Source of the DNA: Fluctibacter halophilus
GTDB taxonomy: Bacteria; Pseudomonadota; Gammaproteobacteria; Enterobacterales; Alteromonadaceae
DNA: 64,000 nucleotides
Assembly: GCF_020687825.1 (NCBI RefSeq)
Contig: NZ_JAJEWP010000001.1
Location: 296,078 to 360,077 of the forward strand
Reading direction: 5' to 3'
The notes beneath the pieces are model-generated. The model was given only the letters and a program-made list of their open reading frames with translations. It had not been told where the DNA came from and made no database searches. Each line of letters begins with the position of its first letter. Position 1 is the stretch's first letter. Position numbers and translations under genes: made by a program. Shown in pieces: positions 17,706 to 26,969 of the stretch.

Positions 17706-19307
17706 TTATGAAGCAGCGTCAAACTGGTTCATGGTGTTGTCTTCACCGGCGGCCTTCAATGCCTGCTCGCCACTGAAGTATTCTTTGTGGTCGTCACCCA
17801 GGTTTGACCCTGCCATTGCCTGGTGTTTAACACACGCCAGACCTTCGCGAATTTCGCGGCGCTGAACACCTTTCACGTAAGCCAGCATGGCTTCGTCACC
17901 GAAGTAACCTTTGGCCAGGTTGTCGGTTGACAATGCGGCAGTGTGGTAAGTCGGCAAGGTGATCAGGTGATGGAAGATACCTGCTTCACGGGATGCGTCT
18001 GCCTGGAAGGTACGCACTTTCTCATCAGCCTCTTGTGCCAACTCAGTGTCATCATACTTGGCGGCCATCAGCTCTTCACGGTTGTATGCAGAGACGTCTT
18101 TACCTGCTTCAGCCCAGGCATCGAATACCTGTTGACGGAAGTTCAACGTCCAGTTGAAGGATGGAGAGTTGTTGTATACCAGTTTGGCATTGGGGATGAC
18201 TTCACGGATACGGCTTACCATGTTGCCGATTTGCTGCACGTGAGGTTTTTCGGTTTCGATCCACAGCAGGTCAGCGCCGTTTTGCAAAGAGGTAATGCAG
18301 TCCAGTACGACTCGGTCTTCACCGCTGCCCTCTTTGAAGCGGAACAAGCCATTCGGCAGGCGTACGGGTTTGGCCAACTTGCCATTCTGTTTAATCACCA
18401 GGTCGCCGTCATTCACATCGTCAACACTGTTGACGGGGCTTGTTTCCAGAAAGGCATTGTATTGTGAAGCCAAATCACCAGGCGCTTGTGTTACCGGGAT
18501 TTTCTGGGTCAGACCTGCGCCCAGAGAGTCGGTACGGGCAACAATGACACCGTCTTCCACACCCAATTCCAGAAACGCGTAGCGAACGGCATTGATTTTG
18601 GCCAGGAAGTCTTCGTGCGGAACGGTCACTTTACCGTCCTGGTGACCACATTGCTTGGCATCGGATACCTGGTTTTCGATCTGGATACAGCAGGCACCGG
18701 CTTCAATCATCTTTTTGGCCAGCAGGTAAGTGGCTTCTTCGTTACCAAATCCGGCGTCAATATCAGCAATGATTGGAACAACGTGGGTCTCGTAATTATC
18801 GATTTTGTCTTCGATGTCACGGGTATCTTTGCCCGCGGCTTTGGCCTCATCCAACTGACGGAACAGATCGCCCAGTTCACGAGCGTCGGCTTGACGAAGG
18901 AAGGTGTACAACTCTTCAATTAATGATGCAACAGAGGTTTTCTCGTGCATGGACTGGTCAGGCAATGGACCAAACTCGCTGCGCAGGGCGGCTACCATCC
19001 AGCCAGACAGGTACAGGTAGCGCTTGCTGGTGGTGCCATGATGTTTTTTCACCGCGAGCATTTTCTGCTGACCAATGAAACCGTGCCAGCAACCCAATGA
19101 TTGGGTATATTGGCTGCTGTCCTGATCATAAGCTTCCATGTCAGCGCGCATGATTTTCGCCGTGTAGCGGGCAATGTCCAAACCGGTCTTAAAACGGTTT
19201 TGCAGTTTCATTCGTGCAGCATATTCGGGAGAAATGGCATGCCATGGGCTGCCTTGTTCTTTACACAAGTTTTCGAATGCTTGAATGTCGCTTTGATAAT
19301 TTGACAT
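17706..19307 (-). CDS. aceA: Isocitrate lyase
   Basis: The enzyme cleaves isocitrate to succinate and glyoxylate. At 533 residues it belongs to the long subfamily of Pseudomonas and Acinetobacter type. The catalytic loop is KQCGH (about residue 217) within SDAKQCGHQDGKVTVPHEDF; K-Q-C-G-H is normal for this subfamily where E. coli has KKCGH. Metal-binding DIDAGFGNEEATYLL lies upstream of it and a NNSPSFNW motif near residue 380. It has AGGA upstream of the ATG and its own terminator downstream, so it is monocistronic. About 220 bases separate it from divergent cheV. Confidence 0.97.
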   Translation of the reverse strand: MSNYQSDIQAFENLCKEQGSPWHAISPEYAARMKLQNRFKTGLDIARYTAKIMRADMEAYDQDSSQYTQSLGCWHGFIGQQKMLAVKKHHGTTSKRYLYLSGWMVAALRSEFGPLPDQSMHEKTSVASLIEELYTFLRQADARELGDLFRQLDEAKAAGKDTRDIEDKIDNYETHVVPIIADIDAGFGNEEATYLLAKKMIEAGACCIQIENQVSDAKQCGHQDGKVTVPHEDFLAKINAVRYAFLELGVEDGVIVARTDSLGAGLTQKIPVTQAPGDLASQYNAFLETSPVNSVDDVNDGDLVIKQNGKLAKPVRLPNGLFRFKEGSGEDRVVLDCITSLQNGADLLWIETEKPHVQQIGNMVSRIREVIPNAKLVYNNSPSFNWTLNFRQQVFDAWAEAGKDVSAYNREELMAAKYDDTELAQEADEKVRTFQADASREAGIFHHLITLPTYHTAALSTDNLAKGYFGDEAMLAYVKGVQRREIREGLACVKHQAMAGSNLGDDHKEYFSGEQALKAAGEDNTMNQFDAAS

Positions 19308-19530
19308 GGGATATTCCTTCCAACAGTAGGGTGATTCTCGTTGACGCTTGTTGCGCCGTTGAAATCATCCTATGCCGGTTAGCTTGATAAAAAAAATATA
19401 TAATCTACATTCTCGCCATTTTTATTATGAATAATGGTTGGTGTGGCGTGACTAAGTTATCGCTAAAAATGGTCAAATTGGATGAATTCCAGCTATCATT
19501 CTGTTCTGGATCAGGAATCAACAAGTTGTT

Positions 19531-20502
19531 ATGTCGGGAATTTTAGCCTCCGTTGATCAACGCACGAAATTGGTCGGTGAGAACAGACTTGAATTGTTAA
19601 TGTTCAAGCTGGGTACCCGTCACATTTTTGCGATCAACGTTTTTAAAGTGAAGGAAGTGATCACCGTACCGGCGATGAATCAAATGCCGGGCTCTCACGC
19701 CAATCTCAAGGGTGTGACCAATTATCGTGGTCGCTCTATCCCGATCATTGATTTGCGTCAGGCGATTAAAATGCCACCGGTAAGCAATGAAGACCCCGAC
19801 AACCCAATCAATCAGAATGTCATTATTACCGAATACAACCGTTCGGTTCAGGGTTTTCTCATCGGCCAGGTCATGAACATCGTCAACACGTCCTGGAGCG
19901 ATATCCAACCACCACCCACCACCATCGGCAAGATGAATTATCTGACGGCCATCACCCAAATTGACGTTGATGGAAAGCGTGAATTGGTCGAGATCATTGA
20001 CGTCGAAAAAGTGTTGGCGGAAATCGTCGAGTATGACACCCACATTTCGGAGGAAATCCTCGACGAAACGGTGACCGCGCATCTGGCTGGCAAGAAGGTG
20101 CTGGTGGTGGATGATTCCGCGACTGCCCGATGGCAGGTACGGGATACGCTGAAGCAATTGGGCATAGAGTGCATTGAGCAACGGGATGGATTGATGGCAT
20201 TGAATTTGCTCAAGTCCTGGTGTGATCAGGGCAAGCGTGTTCAGGATGAAATTCTGCTGATGTTCACCGATGCCGAGATGCCGGAAATGGATGGTTACCG
20301 TCTGACGGCGGAAGTACGAGAGGACCCGCGCATGAGCGACCTGTTCATTGCGCTGAATACGTCGTTAAGTGGCAGCTTCAATGAAGCGATGGTTAAAAAA
20401 GTCGGTTGTAATCGGTTTATCTCCAAATTCCAGCCGGATCTGTTGGTCGACGTAGTACAGCAACGTATGCGTGAAATCCTGGAGGGTGGGGCAAAGGGAT
20501 AA
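19531..20502 (+). CDS. cheV: Chemotaxis protein CheV (CheW-receiver fusion)
   Basis: CheV couples chemoreceptors to CheA and can be phosphorylated as a phosphate sink. The N-terminal CheW domain (about residues 15-165) includes FAINVFKVKEVI and the GVTNYRGRSIPIIDL block. The C-terminal receiver (about 190-318) has the acidic VVDDSATAR patch, the phospho-acceptor Asp in MFTDAEMPEMDGY and the Lys in FISKFQPD. At 323 residues it has the normal length. It is divergent from aceA and no other chemotaxis gene lies nearby, as is common for orphan CheV. It is cytoplasmic and membrane-array associated. Confidence 0.95.
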   Translation: MSGILASVDQRTKLVGENRLELLMFKLGTRHIFAINVFKVKEVITVPAMNQMPGSHANLKGVTNYRGRSIPIIDLRQAIKMPPVSNEDPDNPINQNVIITEYNRSVQGFLIGQVMNIVNTSWSDIQPPPTTIGKMNYLTAITQIDVDGKRELVEIIDVEKVLAEIVEYDTHISEEILDETVTAHLAGKKVLVVDDSATARWQVRDTLKQLGIECIEQRDGLMALNLLKSWCDQGKRVQDEILLMFTDAEMPEMDGYRLTAEVREDPRMSDLFIALNTSLSGSFNEAMVKKVGCNRFISKFQPDLLVDVVQQRMREILEGGAKG

Positions 20503-20605
20503 TCTGCACTGACTAAACGGTCAATTCACTTTTCTCCGTGCGGATTTTGAGTATGATAGACCTTTCTGATGTCCAGGCGCCCTTAGCGCATTTCAAGGAG
20601 TAGCA

Positions 20606-21901
20606 ATGAAACTGTTTCTAGCGGCCACGTTGTCGGTGATGGCGTTCACCGGATTTGCGGCTGAGCAACCAAAGAACATCATCATGGTTGTTGGTGATGG
20701 CATGGGACCCGCCTACACCACTGCCTACCGCTATTTTGCGGATGACCGCGCGTCTGCTGAAATCGACTGGACTGTTTTTGACCGCCATCTTAAGGGCATG
20801 GCCAGCACTTATCCTGCCAGGGTTAGCGGTTATGTGACGGATTCCGCGGCGGGTGCGACGGCCTTGTCCAGCGCGACCAAATCGTACAATGGTGCCATTG
20901 CTGTGGATGTGGAAAAAGCGCCCACCCCGACGGTGCTGGAATGGGCTAAGCAGCGCGGCATGAAAACCGGTGTTGCGGTGACTTCCCAGGTCAATCATGC
21001 CACCCCGGCGTCCTATGCCGCACACAATGAATACCGCCGCAACTACGACGAAATTGCCGATAGTTATTTTGACGATCGGGTCGGCGAGGCCTTTGTGCTG
21101 GATGTCATTCTCGGCGGTGGATGGGAATATTTTATTCGTGAGGATCGCAATCTGGTGGAGGAGTTCAAGGCCGCAGGTTATCAGTACGTTGATGATATGG
21201 CTGCCCTTTCAACCCTGACGCCAGGCAAACCTGTACTTGGTCTGTTTGCGGATACCGGCATGCCGTGGGCGCTGGATACGCCGACAAAGCAACGATTACC
21301 GGCACTGACCAAAGCTGCGGTCAAGCAACTGGAGAATGACAACGGTTTCTTCCTGCTGGTGGAAGGTAGTCAGGTTGACTGGGCGGGACATGCAAACGAT
21401 GTCGCTTCTGCCATGGCAGAGATGCATGATCTGGCAATGACCCTGGAGTACCTGGAAAGCTATGTGAAGCAGAACCCGGATACCCTTGTTGTGGTCACTG
21501 CTGATCACAGTACCGGTGGCTTCACCATTGCGGCCAACAAAGATTACCGCTGGGAGCCAGACTGGCTGAAAAACCTGAAGATGTCAGTGGAGTCATTGGC
21601 CAAAGCGCTGGTGAAAAGCGATACACCGGTGGCATTCATCGAAGAAAATCTGGGCTTTGCGCTGAACGAGCAGGAGAAGGCTACCGTCAACGCCCTTCAG
21701 GAAGCCGACGAAAAAACCTGGTTTAAAACCGTTTCACACATTCTGGATGTGCGCAGCAATACCGGCTGGACCACGTCGGGCCACACTGCGGTGGACGTGC
21801 AGGTCTTTGCCATGGGTAAGGGCAGTGAGGTCTTCAAGGGACACATGGATAACACCGATATTTCCCGCCACATCTTCAAAATGCTGGGCAAGACGGAATA
21901 A
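20606..21901 (+). CDS. Periplasmic alkaline phosphatase (PhoA family)
   Basis: The enzyme hydrolyses phosphomonoesters with a serine nucleophile and two Zn plus one Mg. The signal peptide covers residues 1-18. Metal ligand Asp31 lies in VVGDGMG; the nucleophile is Ser80 in VTDSAAGATA. Further metal ligands are in EGSQVDWAGHAND, VTADHSTGG and SGHTAVDV near the C-terminus. The 431-residue length matches bacterial PhoA-like enzymes. CAAGGAG precedes the ATG. No convincing Pho box was found upstream, so phosphate control is unproven. A terminator follows directly; the gene stands alone. Confidence 0.94.
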   Translation: MKLFLAATLSVMAFTGFAAEQPKNIIMVVGDGMGPAYTTAYRYFADDRASAEIDWTVFDRHLKGMASTYPARVSGYVTDSAAGATALSSATKSYNGAIAVDVEKAPTPTVLEWAKQRGMKTGVAVTSQVNHATPASYAAHNEYRRNYDEIADSYFDDRVGEAFVLDVILGGGWEYFIREDRNLVEEFKAAGYQYVDDMAALSTLTPGKPVLGLFADTGMPWALDTPTKQRLPALTKAAVKQLENDNGFFLLVEGSQVDWAGHANDVASAMAEMHDLAMTLEYLESYVKQNPDTLVVVTADHSTGGFTIAANKDYRWEPDWLKNLKMSVESLAKALVKSDTPVAFIEENLGFALNEQEKATVNALQEADEKTWFKTVSHILDVRSNTGWTTSGHTAVDVQVFAMGKGSEVFKGHMDNTDISRHIFKMLGKTE

Positions 21902-21918
21902 GTGCTACAGGATTAACC

Positions 21919-21946
21919 AAAAGCCACCTCATGGTGGCTTTTTTTA
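21919..21946 (+). terminator. Rho-independent terminator after alkaline phosphatase
   Basis: The stem AAAGCCACC/GGTGGCTTT with loop TCAT (21929-21932) is followed by a T7 run. It lies 18 bases past the stop. Confidence 0.9.
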
Positions 21947-22117
21947 TGTCTGCCAACTAACGCCAACGCAGCGAAATGCTTTCGCATTGTGCGCTTATGG
22001 TGTTGCGGGATGGGGAGCGGGTGAATTCGCGACACTCAATTTGTCGCCTGACAAGCTGACAATCAGGGAGTACACTCGTATTAACAATCACTTGCGAAAC
22101 GAGTATCCCGTTTGACA

Positions 22118-24055
22118 ATGCGTCCACAGCTAAAAATCCTCATCATTGAAGATTCCCAAACCTTACTTGAACAATTGGCCCAAAGTATCCGTTCAACCAT
22201 CGAGCAGTTTGATCGACCTGATATTGACCTCAGCGTGGTCGAAGCATGCAGTGTTGCAGAGGCCCTTACACAGGTGCGCGGTGACGGTGAAATACAGGCC
22301 GTGGTGTTCAGTTGGGATACCCGGGTTACGGGAGATGAAGTGGGTCTTGATGATGGGGCAGTGCTGGACAGCAATGCGCCGGTTATCCGGGCGATAAAAG
22401 ACGTGCGCCGTGAATTGCCAGTGTATGTGTTGGGGGATGCCGTCAAGGGGCTGGATATCGTCAACGCTGCCGAAGGCATGGAGTCATTTTTCTATCGTAA
22501 TGACATCATTTCGGACCCGGAGTCTATCCTCGGTTACATCATCAACGACTTTGATGATCGCAGCGAAACGCCATTCTGGACCGCTTACAAAGAATACGTG
22601 GTGGAGGCTAATGATTCCTGGCACACCCCTGGTCACAGTGGTGGTGCCAGCTTCCGTCATTCACCCTATATCAGCGATTTTTACCGCTTTTTCGGGCGCA
22701 ATGTGTTTGTCAGTGATCTGTCCGTCAGCGTCGACTCGCTAGGTTCGCTGTCCGATGGCACGCACGCCATTGGCCGGGCGCAAAATATCGTTGCCAACAC
22801 CTTTGAAGTGCGTCAGTCCTATTTCGTTACTAACGGCTCCTCGACGTCGAATAAAATCATCCTGCAAACACTGTTGCGGGAGGGCGACAAGGTCATTGTG
22901 GATCGCAACTGTCACAAGTCGGTGCACTACGGCATTATTCAGGCCCGAGCAATGCCGGTGTACCTGAACAGCGTGCTGAATCCGGACTACGGCATATTTG
23001 CGCCCCCGGATCTGGACCAATTGCGTGCTGTCATCGAAGCCAACACCGATGCCCGCCTGATTGTGCTGACCGGTTGTACCTATGACGGCTTGCTGACCGA
23101 CCTGAAGCAGGTTGTTGAGCTGGGGCATCGGCACGGTATCAAGGTGTTCATCGACGAAGCCTGGTTTGCGTATTCATTATTTCATCCCCGCTTCAGAGCG
23201 TATTCTGCGGTCTATGCCGGTGCGGATTACGTGACCCACTCGGCGCACAAAGTGGTGTCGGCGTTTTCACAGGCGTCCTACATTCATGTCAATGATCCGG
23301 ATTTTGACCAAGACTTCTTTAAAGAGGTCTACAGCATTCATACCAGCACGTCGCCCAAGTACCAGTTGATTGCGTCTTTGGACGTGTGCCGCAAACAACT
23401 GGAAATGGAAGGCTATAAAATCCTCAACGAACTGCTCGACAATGTTGAGGAACTGAAACAGCAGGTCTCCCGCTTCAAGCGTTTGCGGATCCTGGATGCG
23501 CAGGATTTTAGTCGTATCTTCGCCCACTTCAGCAAAGACAACATGGGCCACGACCCCCTCAAAATTCTTATCGACGTGTCGGCACTGGAGTATTCCAATC
23601 AGGAAATTCACCGTTTTTTGATGGATGAAGTCGGGCTGGAAATTGAGAAGTTTACCCACAGTACACTACTGGTGTTACTGACCTTGGGCGGTATGCGCTC
23701 AAAAATCGTACGTTTGTACAATGCGCTGAAAAAGCTTGATGAGGGCACGGTGACATTGCAGCGCAGCAAACGCCGCAATCCGTTGCCCGATGCCATTCCG
23801 CCAATCCAATTGGCGACACTGCCGTCGAGCGCCTTTTTTGGCCGCCGCGAGTCGATACCCTGGGAAACCAGCGTCGGGCGCATTGCCGCCGGGTTGGTAA
23901 CGCCTTACCCTCCGGGGATCCCGCTGATTGTGCCGGGACAGCGCATCGAACAAGACCATATTGATTATCTGAAATCTTTGGCCAGCCAGAAACTGACCAT
24001 TCAGGGCTTGTACGACGGCGAGCTGTACGTGCAGAGCGAAGATGATAATGGCTAA
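22118..24055 (+). CDS. Orn/Lys/Arg decarboxylase-family PLP enzyme
   Basis: This is a fold-type I PLP enzyme of the inducible basic amino acid decarboxylase group. The first 130 residues form a flavodoxin-like wing domain (LKILIIEDSQTLL, later VVFSWDT and VYVLGD), which resembles a response-regulator receiver but matches the N-terminal domain of AdiA/CadA. The PLP domain has PGHSGGASFRHSP, TNGSSTSNKII, DRNCHKSVHYG and FIDEAWFAYSLFHP. The PLP lysine lies in HSAHKVVSAFSQAS (about residue 381). The C-terminal GRIAAGLVTPYPPGIP block is retained. At 645 residues it is about 70-100 shorter than AdiA or CadA. The substrate may be arginine, lysine or ornithine and cannot be told. Confidence 0.85.
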   Translation: MRPQLKILIIEDSQTLLEQLAQSIRSTIEQFDRPDIDLSVVEACSVAEALTQVRGDGEIQAVVFSWDTRVTGDEVGLDDGAVLDSNAPVIRAIKDVRRELPVYVLGDAVKGLDIVNAAEGMESFFYRNDIISDPESILGYIINDFDDRSETPFWTAYKEYVVEANDSWHTPGHSGGASFRHSPYISDFYRFFGRNVFVSDLSVSVDSLGSLSDGTHAIGRAQNIVANTFEVRQSYFVTNGSSTSNKIILQTLLREGDKVIVDRNCHKSVHYGIIQARAMPVYLNSVLNPDYGIFAPPDLDQLRAVIEANTDARLIVLTGCTYDGLLTDLKQVVELGHRHGIKVFIDEAWFAYSLFHPRFRAYSAVYAGADYVTHSAHKVVSAFSQASYIHVNDPDFDQDFFKEVYSIHTSTSPKYQLIASLDVCRKQLEMEGYKILNELLDNVEELKQQVSRFKRLRILDAQDFSRIFAHFSKDNMGHDPLKILIDVSALEYSNQEIHRFLMDEVGLEIEKFTHSTLLVLLTLGGMRSKIVRLYNALKKLDEGTVTLQRSKRRNPLPDAIPPIQLATLPSSAFFGRRESIPWETSVGRIAAGLVTPYPPGIPLIVPGQRIEQDHIDYLKSLASQKLTIQGLYDGELYVQSEDDNG

Positions 24056-24147
24056 TACTGCGCTGTCCGGCAGGTCGGATTAGGTCGACAAGGGCCGCTC
24101 TGGTGATGCCAGCCTAAACGATAAAACATTATGAGGGAGCGACTGAT

Positions 24148-24438
24148 ATGGGCAGACGTTGGTTGTGGGGCGCCATCTTATGTGCGACCGCAGTGCTTGG
24201 CGTTGCTGTCAATGAGGCCCGTAAAGAGGTGTTTTACCTGTGCGGCAATATGCAACCCGGCATGACACTGCAAGGTGTAACAGCACAGCTGGACACCGTC
24301 ACCTGGTCTGGCTATCAGGCACAAACGTCAGACAACGCTCAACGAATTGTGTTGACCAGCCGATGGCTACTCAACCTTAAGCGCTGTGTGATCACCCTCG
24401 ATTCCGACAATCAGGTTGGATCTGTCGAATACCAGTAA
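24148..24438 (+). CDS. Small exported or membrane-anchored hypothetical protein
   Basis: I do not recognise a family. The 96-residue protein has an N-terminal hydrophobic segment (about residues 5-22) that could be a signal peptide or anchor, then a domain with two Cys (CGNMQPGMTL and KRCVITL) that could form a disulphide in the periplasm. MQPGMTLQGVTAQLDTV resembles the opening of small SmpA/BamE-like periplasmic domains, but the match is too short to claim. GAGGGAG precedes the ATG. It ends 7 bases before the convergent VC0807-type gene. Confidence 0.6.
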   Translation: MGRRWLWGAILCATAVLGVAVNEARKEVFYLCGNMQPGMTLQGVTAQLDTVTWSGYQAQTSDNAQRIVLTSRWLLNLKRCVITLDSDNQVGSVEYQ

Positions 24439-24445
24439 AACGCGG

Positions 24446-25168
24446 CTATTTTTGCTGTTCTATCAGGAAGTCTTCCAGCGAATGGCCGGTAAGCTTCTTA
24501 ATCTGGGCAAACAAATACCACAATGCGGCCATCAACAGGATCATGCTGGGGATCACAATGACCGGGTAGCTTAGTGCGGTCATGCGGCCGAGCTCTTCGG
24601 TGTAGGCAGGCGTTCCCGGCGGACTCACCAAGATCAGCTTGGCCAAAATGTAATTGAGCGCCGACGACAGAAAAAAGGAGCTCGCCACAATGTAGGCGCT
24701 GTTGTTGATTTTTTTGTTGAAGGCCTCTTGGCAACGCTTTTCGTCCAGCATCGTGTTCAGAGCCGGCCAGTCCACCAGGCGTTCGTTAAGGATCAACATT
24801 TTCACCAGTGGTTTTCCGGTGTACTGGCTGATCAATACTGCAATCCCGATAAGCCCGGGAATGGTCGCTTCTTTGATCGCTATGTACTCAGCAGGCAGTT
24901 CCAGCAGGCTGATGCCGCCGGTCAGCAATACACTGACAATGCCCAATACCGAAAACCCGTTGACCTTGCCCGCTTTGATCAAGTCGTAGATACCGAAGCC
25001 GATCGGAAAAATGAGCGCGGCGACGATACTCCATGCCGGACCAAGGCGATCCTCCGGGCTCAGGTAGGTCATGATCACTACCGGCAGGATAATGTTGAAT
25101 ACCAGGTTGCCGAAGAAGCCTCCCTGTTGAGGCTGTTGTTTGGTTTGCGGGGCAGAAGGTTGACTCAT
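24446..25168 (-). CDS. VC0807-family multi-pass membrane protein
   Basis: The 240-residue integral membrane protein has about six hydrophobic segments: residues 21-36, 45-60, 70-88, 100-115, 155-175 and 205-225. It starts with a Gln/Pro-rich cytoplasmic tail and contains PEDRLGPAWSIVAALIFPIGFGIYDL, which is the signature of the VC0807 family of unknown function. It is the last gene of the long minus-strand run, about 80 bases after the rhomboid gene. No catalytic residues are evident. Transport or membrane-organising roles are both possible. Confidence 0.72.
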   Translation of the reverse strand: MSQPSAPQTKQQPQQGGFFGNLVFNIILPVVIMTYLSPEDRLGPAWSIVAALIFPIGFGIYDLIKAGKVNGFSVLGIVSVLLTGGISLLELPAEYIAIKEATIPGLIGIAVLISQYTGKPLVKMLILNERLVDWPALNTMLDEKRCQEAFNKKINNSAYIVASSFFLSSALNYILAKLILVSPPGTPAYTEELGRMTALSYPVIVIPSMILLMAALWYLFAQIKKLTGHSLEDFLIEQQK

Positions 25169-25248
25169 GTTGCAAGGTTCTCTACGTCAGTTGGGGGCAG
25201 TATAACGGATTTAAATCACAGCCTCTACGGCTTGAGTTGGGGGGCGGC

Positions 25249-25803
25249 TCATCGACGTTTGCCGACCAAGATAATGGCAACAATGGCACCGGCCAGCAAT
25301 CCGAATAAGTGATATTCCCAGGAAATCTGGCCGCCCCGGGGTACAACGCCATATAACAACCCCCCGTAAACGACGGCAACCAGCACCGCGATGGCCATCT
25401 GGCGCAGTTGCCCGCTGCGTACACCGCCGACCAGCAGAAAGCCGAAATAGCCGTACACCAGACCACTGGCACCGACATGGATGGCATCTCGGCCCAAAAG
25501 CCACACCGTCAGGCCACTGAGGACAATGATCATTGCGCTGGCCTGCCAGAACAGGCGACGGCCGTACTGGAACAGCAGCAACTGCATGATGGCCAGTGGT
25601 AAAAGGTTGGCCGCCAGATGCCATGGGCTACCGTGTAAAAAGGGCGCCAGCACAATGCCTGCCAGGTGATCTGTGTGTCGAGGAACGAGACCAAAAGCGG
25701 TCAGCGAACGACCGCTCACAAGGTTGATAAATTCAACCACTACCAGCACCAGCAGCCAAGTGCTGATGACCCGAAGTTGATAACGAAACGGAGCCGCTGT
25801 CAT
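25249..25803 (-). CDS. Rhomboid family intramembrane serine protease
   Basis: The 184-residue protein has six predicted membrane helices. The catalytic dyad is Ser113 in GASG and His165 in WEYHLFG, and the HLAANLLPL segment (62-70) supplies the oxyanion His and Asn. This is a compact rhomboid close to the GlpG-like core but without a cytoplasmic domain. Its start overlaps the stop of the upstream ATP-grasp gene (ATGA), so it belongs to the same operon. A GlyGly-CTERM protein occurs in the window at 41938, but this rhomboid has the general rhomboid N-terminus, not a clear rhombosortase pattern. The substrate is unknown. Confidence 0.88.
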   Translation of the reverse strand: MTAAPFRYQLRVISTWLLVLVVVEFINLVSGRSLTAFGLVPRHTDHLAGIVLAPFLHGSPWHLAANLLPLAIMQLLLFQYGRRLFWQASAMIIVLSGLTVWLLGRDAIHVGASGLVYGYFGFLLVGGVRSGQLRQMAIAVLVAVVYGGLLYGVVPRGGQISWEYHLFGLLAGAIVAIILVGKRR

Positions 25804-26963
25804 GCGATGATGTGCGGCAGGTAGCGGGACAAGTCCTGGGTGATCAGACTGCTGTCCTCACGCACGGAAATGCCGGCAGGCTGGTCGTCCACCAACCAGG
25901 CGCCAATCAACGTGTGATTGTTGCCGAACCGGGGCAGGGGGGCATAAGCCTGGTAGATATAACCTTCTTCACCGTACGGCCCGGGAGCACTGACCGCCGG
26001 TTTGCCCGGTGCCTGCAGAGTGATATTGGCGCCTTCGCGGGAAAACAGCGGTTTGCGTACCCAGCCATCAGGTATTTCCGCAGGCGGGGCGTGTTCAAAC
26101 CAGGCCGGTAAAAGGTTCGGGTGCCCTTCGAATCGTTGCCACAACAGGGGCAACAGGGCTTTGTTGGAAAGCACCGCCTTCCACATCGGTTCAATCCACT
26201 GCACGTCTGCTGCAGGGATTGCTTCGCCATATTGCTCGTCAAACATAAATTCCCATGGATACAGTTTGAACAATGTATCTATGGGGCGATCGGTCAGATC
26301 GGTAAAATGTCCTGTATCACTAAGGCCAATGTCTTCGATGTACACAAAATCACTGCCAATACCTGCCGCTGCTGCACAGTCCTGAAGGTACTGAACCGTG
26401 CCTCTGTCCTCGTCGGTATCCATGCAACACGCCATATGAACACGCTCGATGCCATAGTGTTGGGCAATCTGGGCCCAGCGCCGGATCAGTTTTTCCTGCA
26501 GGGAATTGTATTGATCGGCCTGACGGGGTAACAAGCCCCGATCGACTTGTTCTTCCAACCACAGCCACTGCCAGAATCCGGACTCATACAGACTGGTAGG
26601 GGTGTCGGCATTGTTTTCATACAGTTTCGCCGGTCCATTGCCGTCGTAACAAAAATCCAGCCGCGAGTACAAACTGGGGTCTCGTCGCTGCCAGCTATCA
26701 AGGATGGGTTGCCAGAATTGCGCAGGAATCGCGCATTGGGTCAGCAGCGCTTCATCGCGCACGACCTGCTCAACGATATCGAGGCACATCTGATGGATTT
26801 CAGCACTGGGGTCTTCCAGATCCTGTTCGATTTGTTGCAGGCTAAAGCGGTAATACGCGCTTTCATCCCAATAAGGTTGGCCGTGCATGGTATGAAAATG
26901 AAACCCATATTCTCGGGCACGCACCTGCCAGTCTGGTCGTTCAGCGATAGGGAGTCGTAGCAT
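25800..26963 (-). CDS. Glutathionylspermidine synthase-like ATP-grasp ligase (YjfC/YgiC type)
   Basis: The 387-residue protein corresponds to the C-terminal synthetase domain of glutathionylspermidine synthase without the amidase half, as in E. coli YjfC and YgiC. Visible motifs are SRLDFCYDGNGPAKLYENNADTPTSLYE (about 100-128), where the acidic and Asn residues bind Mg-ATP, EPMWKAVLSNKALLP (about 255), and VRKPLFSREGANI (about 300), which supplies the ATP lysine and arginine. It should form an amide between a carboxylate and an amine; the real substrates are not known. It follows the DUF1190 lipoprotein gene by 6 bases, the same order as in E. coli yjfM-yjfC. Confidence 0.9.
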   Translation of the reverse strand: MLRLPIAERPDWQVRAREYGFHFHTMHGQPYWDESAYYRFSLQQIEQDLEDPSAEIHQMCLDIVEQVVRDEALLTQCAIPAQFWQPILDSWQRRDPSLYSRLDFCYDGNGPAKLYENNADTPTSLYESGFWQWLWLEEQVDRGLLPRQADQYNSLQEKLIRRWAQIAQHYGIERVHMACCMDTDEDRGTVQYLQDCAAAAGIGSDFVYIEDIGLSDTGHFTDLTDRPIDTLFKLYPWEFMFDEQYGEAIPAADVQWIEPMWKAVLSNKALLPLLWQRFEGHPNLLPAWFEHAPPAEIPDGWVRKPLFSREGANITLQAPGKPAVSAPGPYGEEGYIYQAYAPLPRFGNNHTLIGAWLVDDQPAGISVREDSSLITQDLSRYLPHIIA

Positions 26964-26969
26964 TGGGGG

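Noticed and set aside
17706-19307. KQCGH instead of KKCGH in isocitrate lyase
   Set aside because: The variant is normal for the long Pseudomonas-type subfamily, so it is not an anomaly.
19384-19404. TTGATA and TATAAT in the aceA-cheV gap
   Set aside because: The boxes are too close (about 9 bases) to be one promoter; no other good pair was seen.
22118-22520. N-terminal region of the decarboxylase as a response-regulator receiver
   Set aside because: The ED pair and VVFSWD resemble a receiver, but the region matches the AdiA/CadA wing domain and the phosphorylation-site Lys is missing.
25249-25803. Rhomboid as the rhombosortase for the GlyGly-CTERM carboxypeptidase
   Set aside because: The sequence follows the general rhomboid pattern and the gene lies in an unrelated operon 16 kb away; not enough to claim the pairing.
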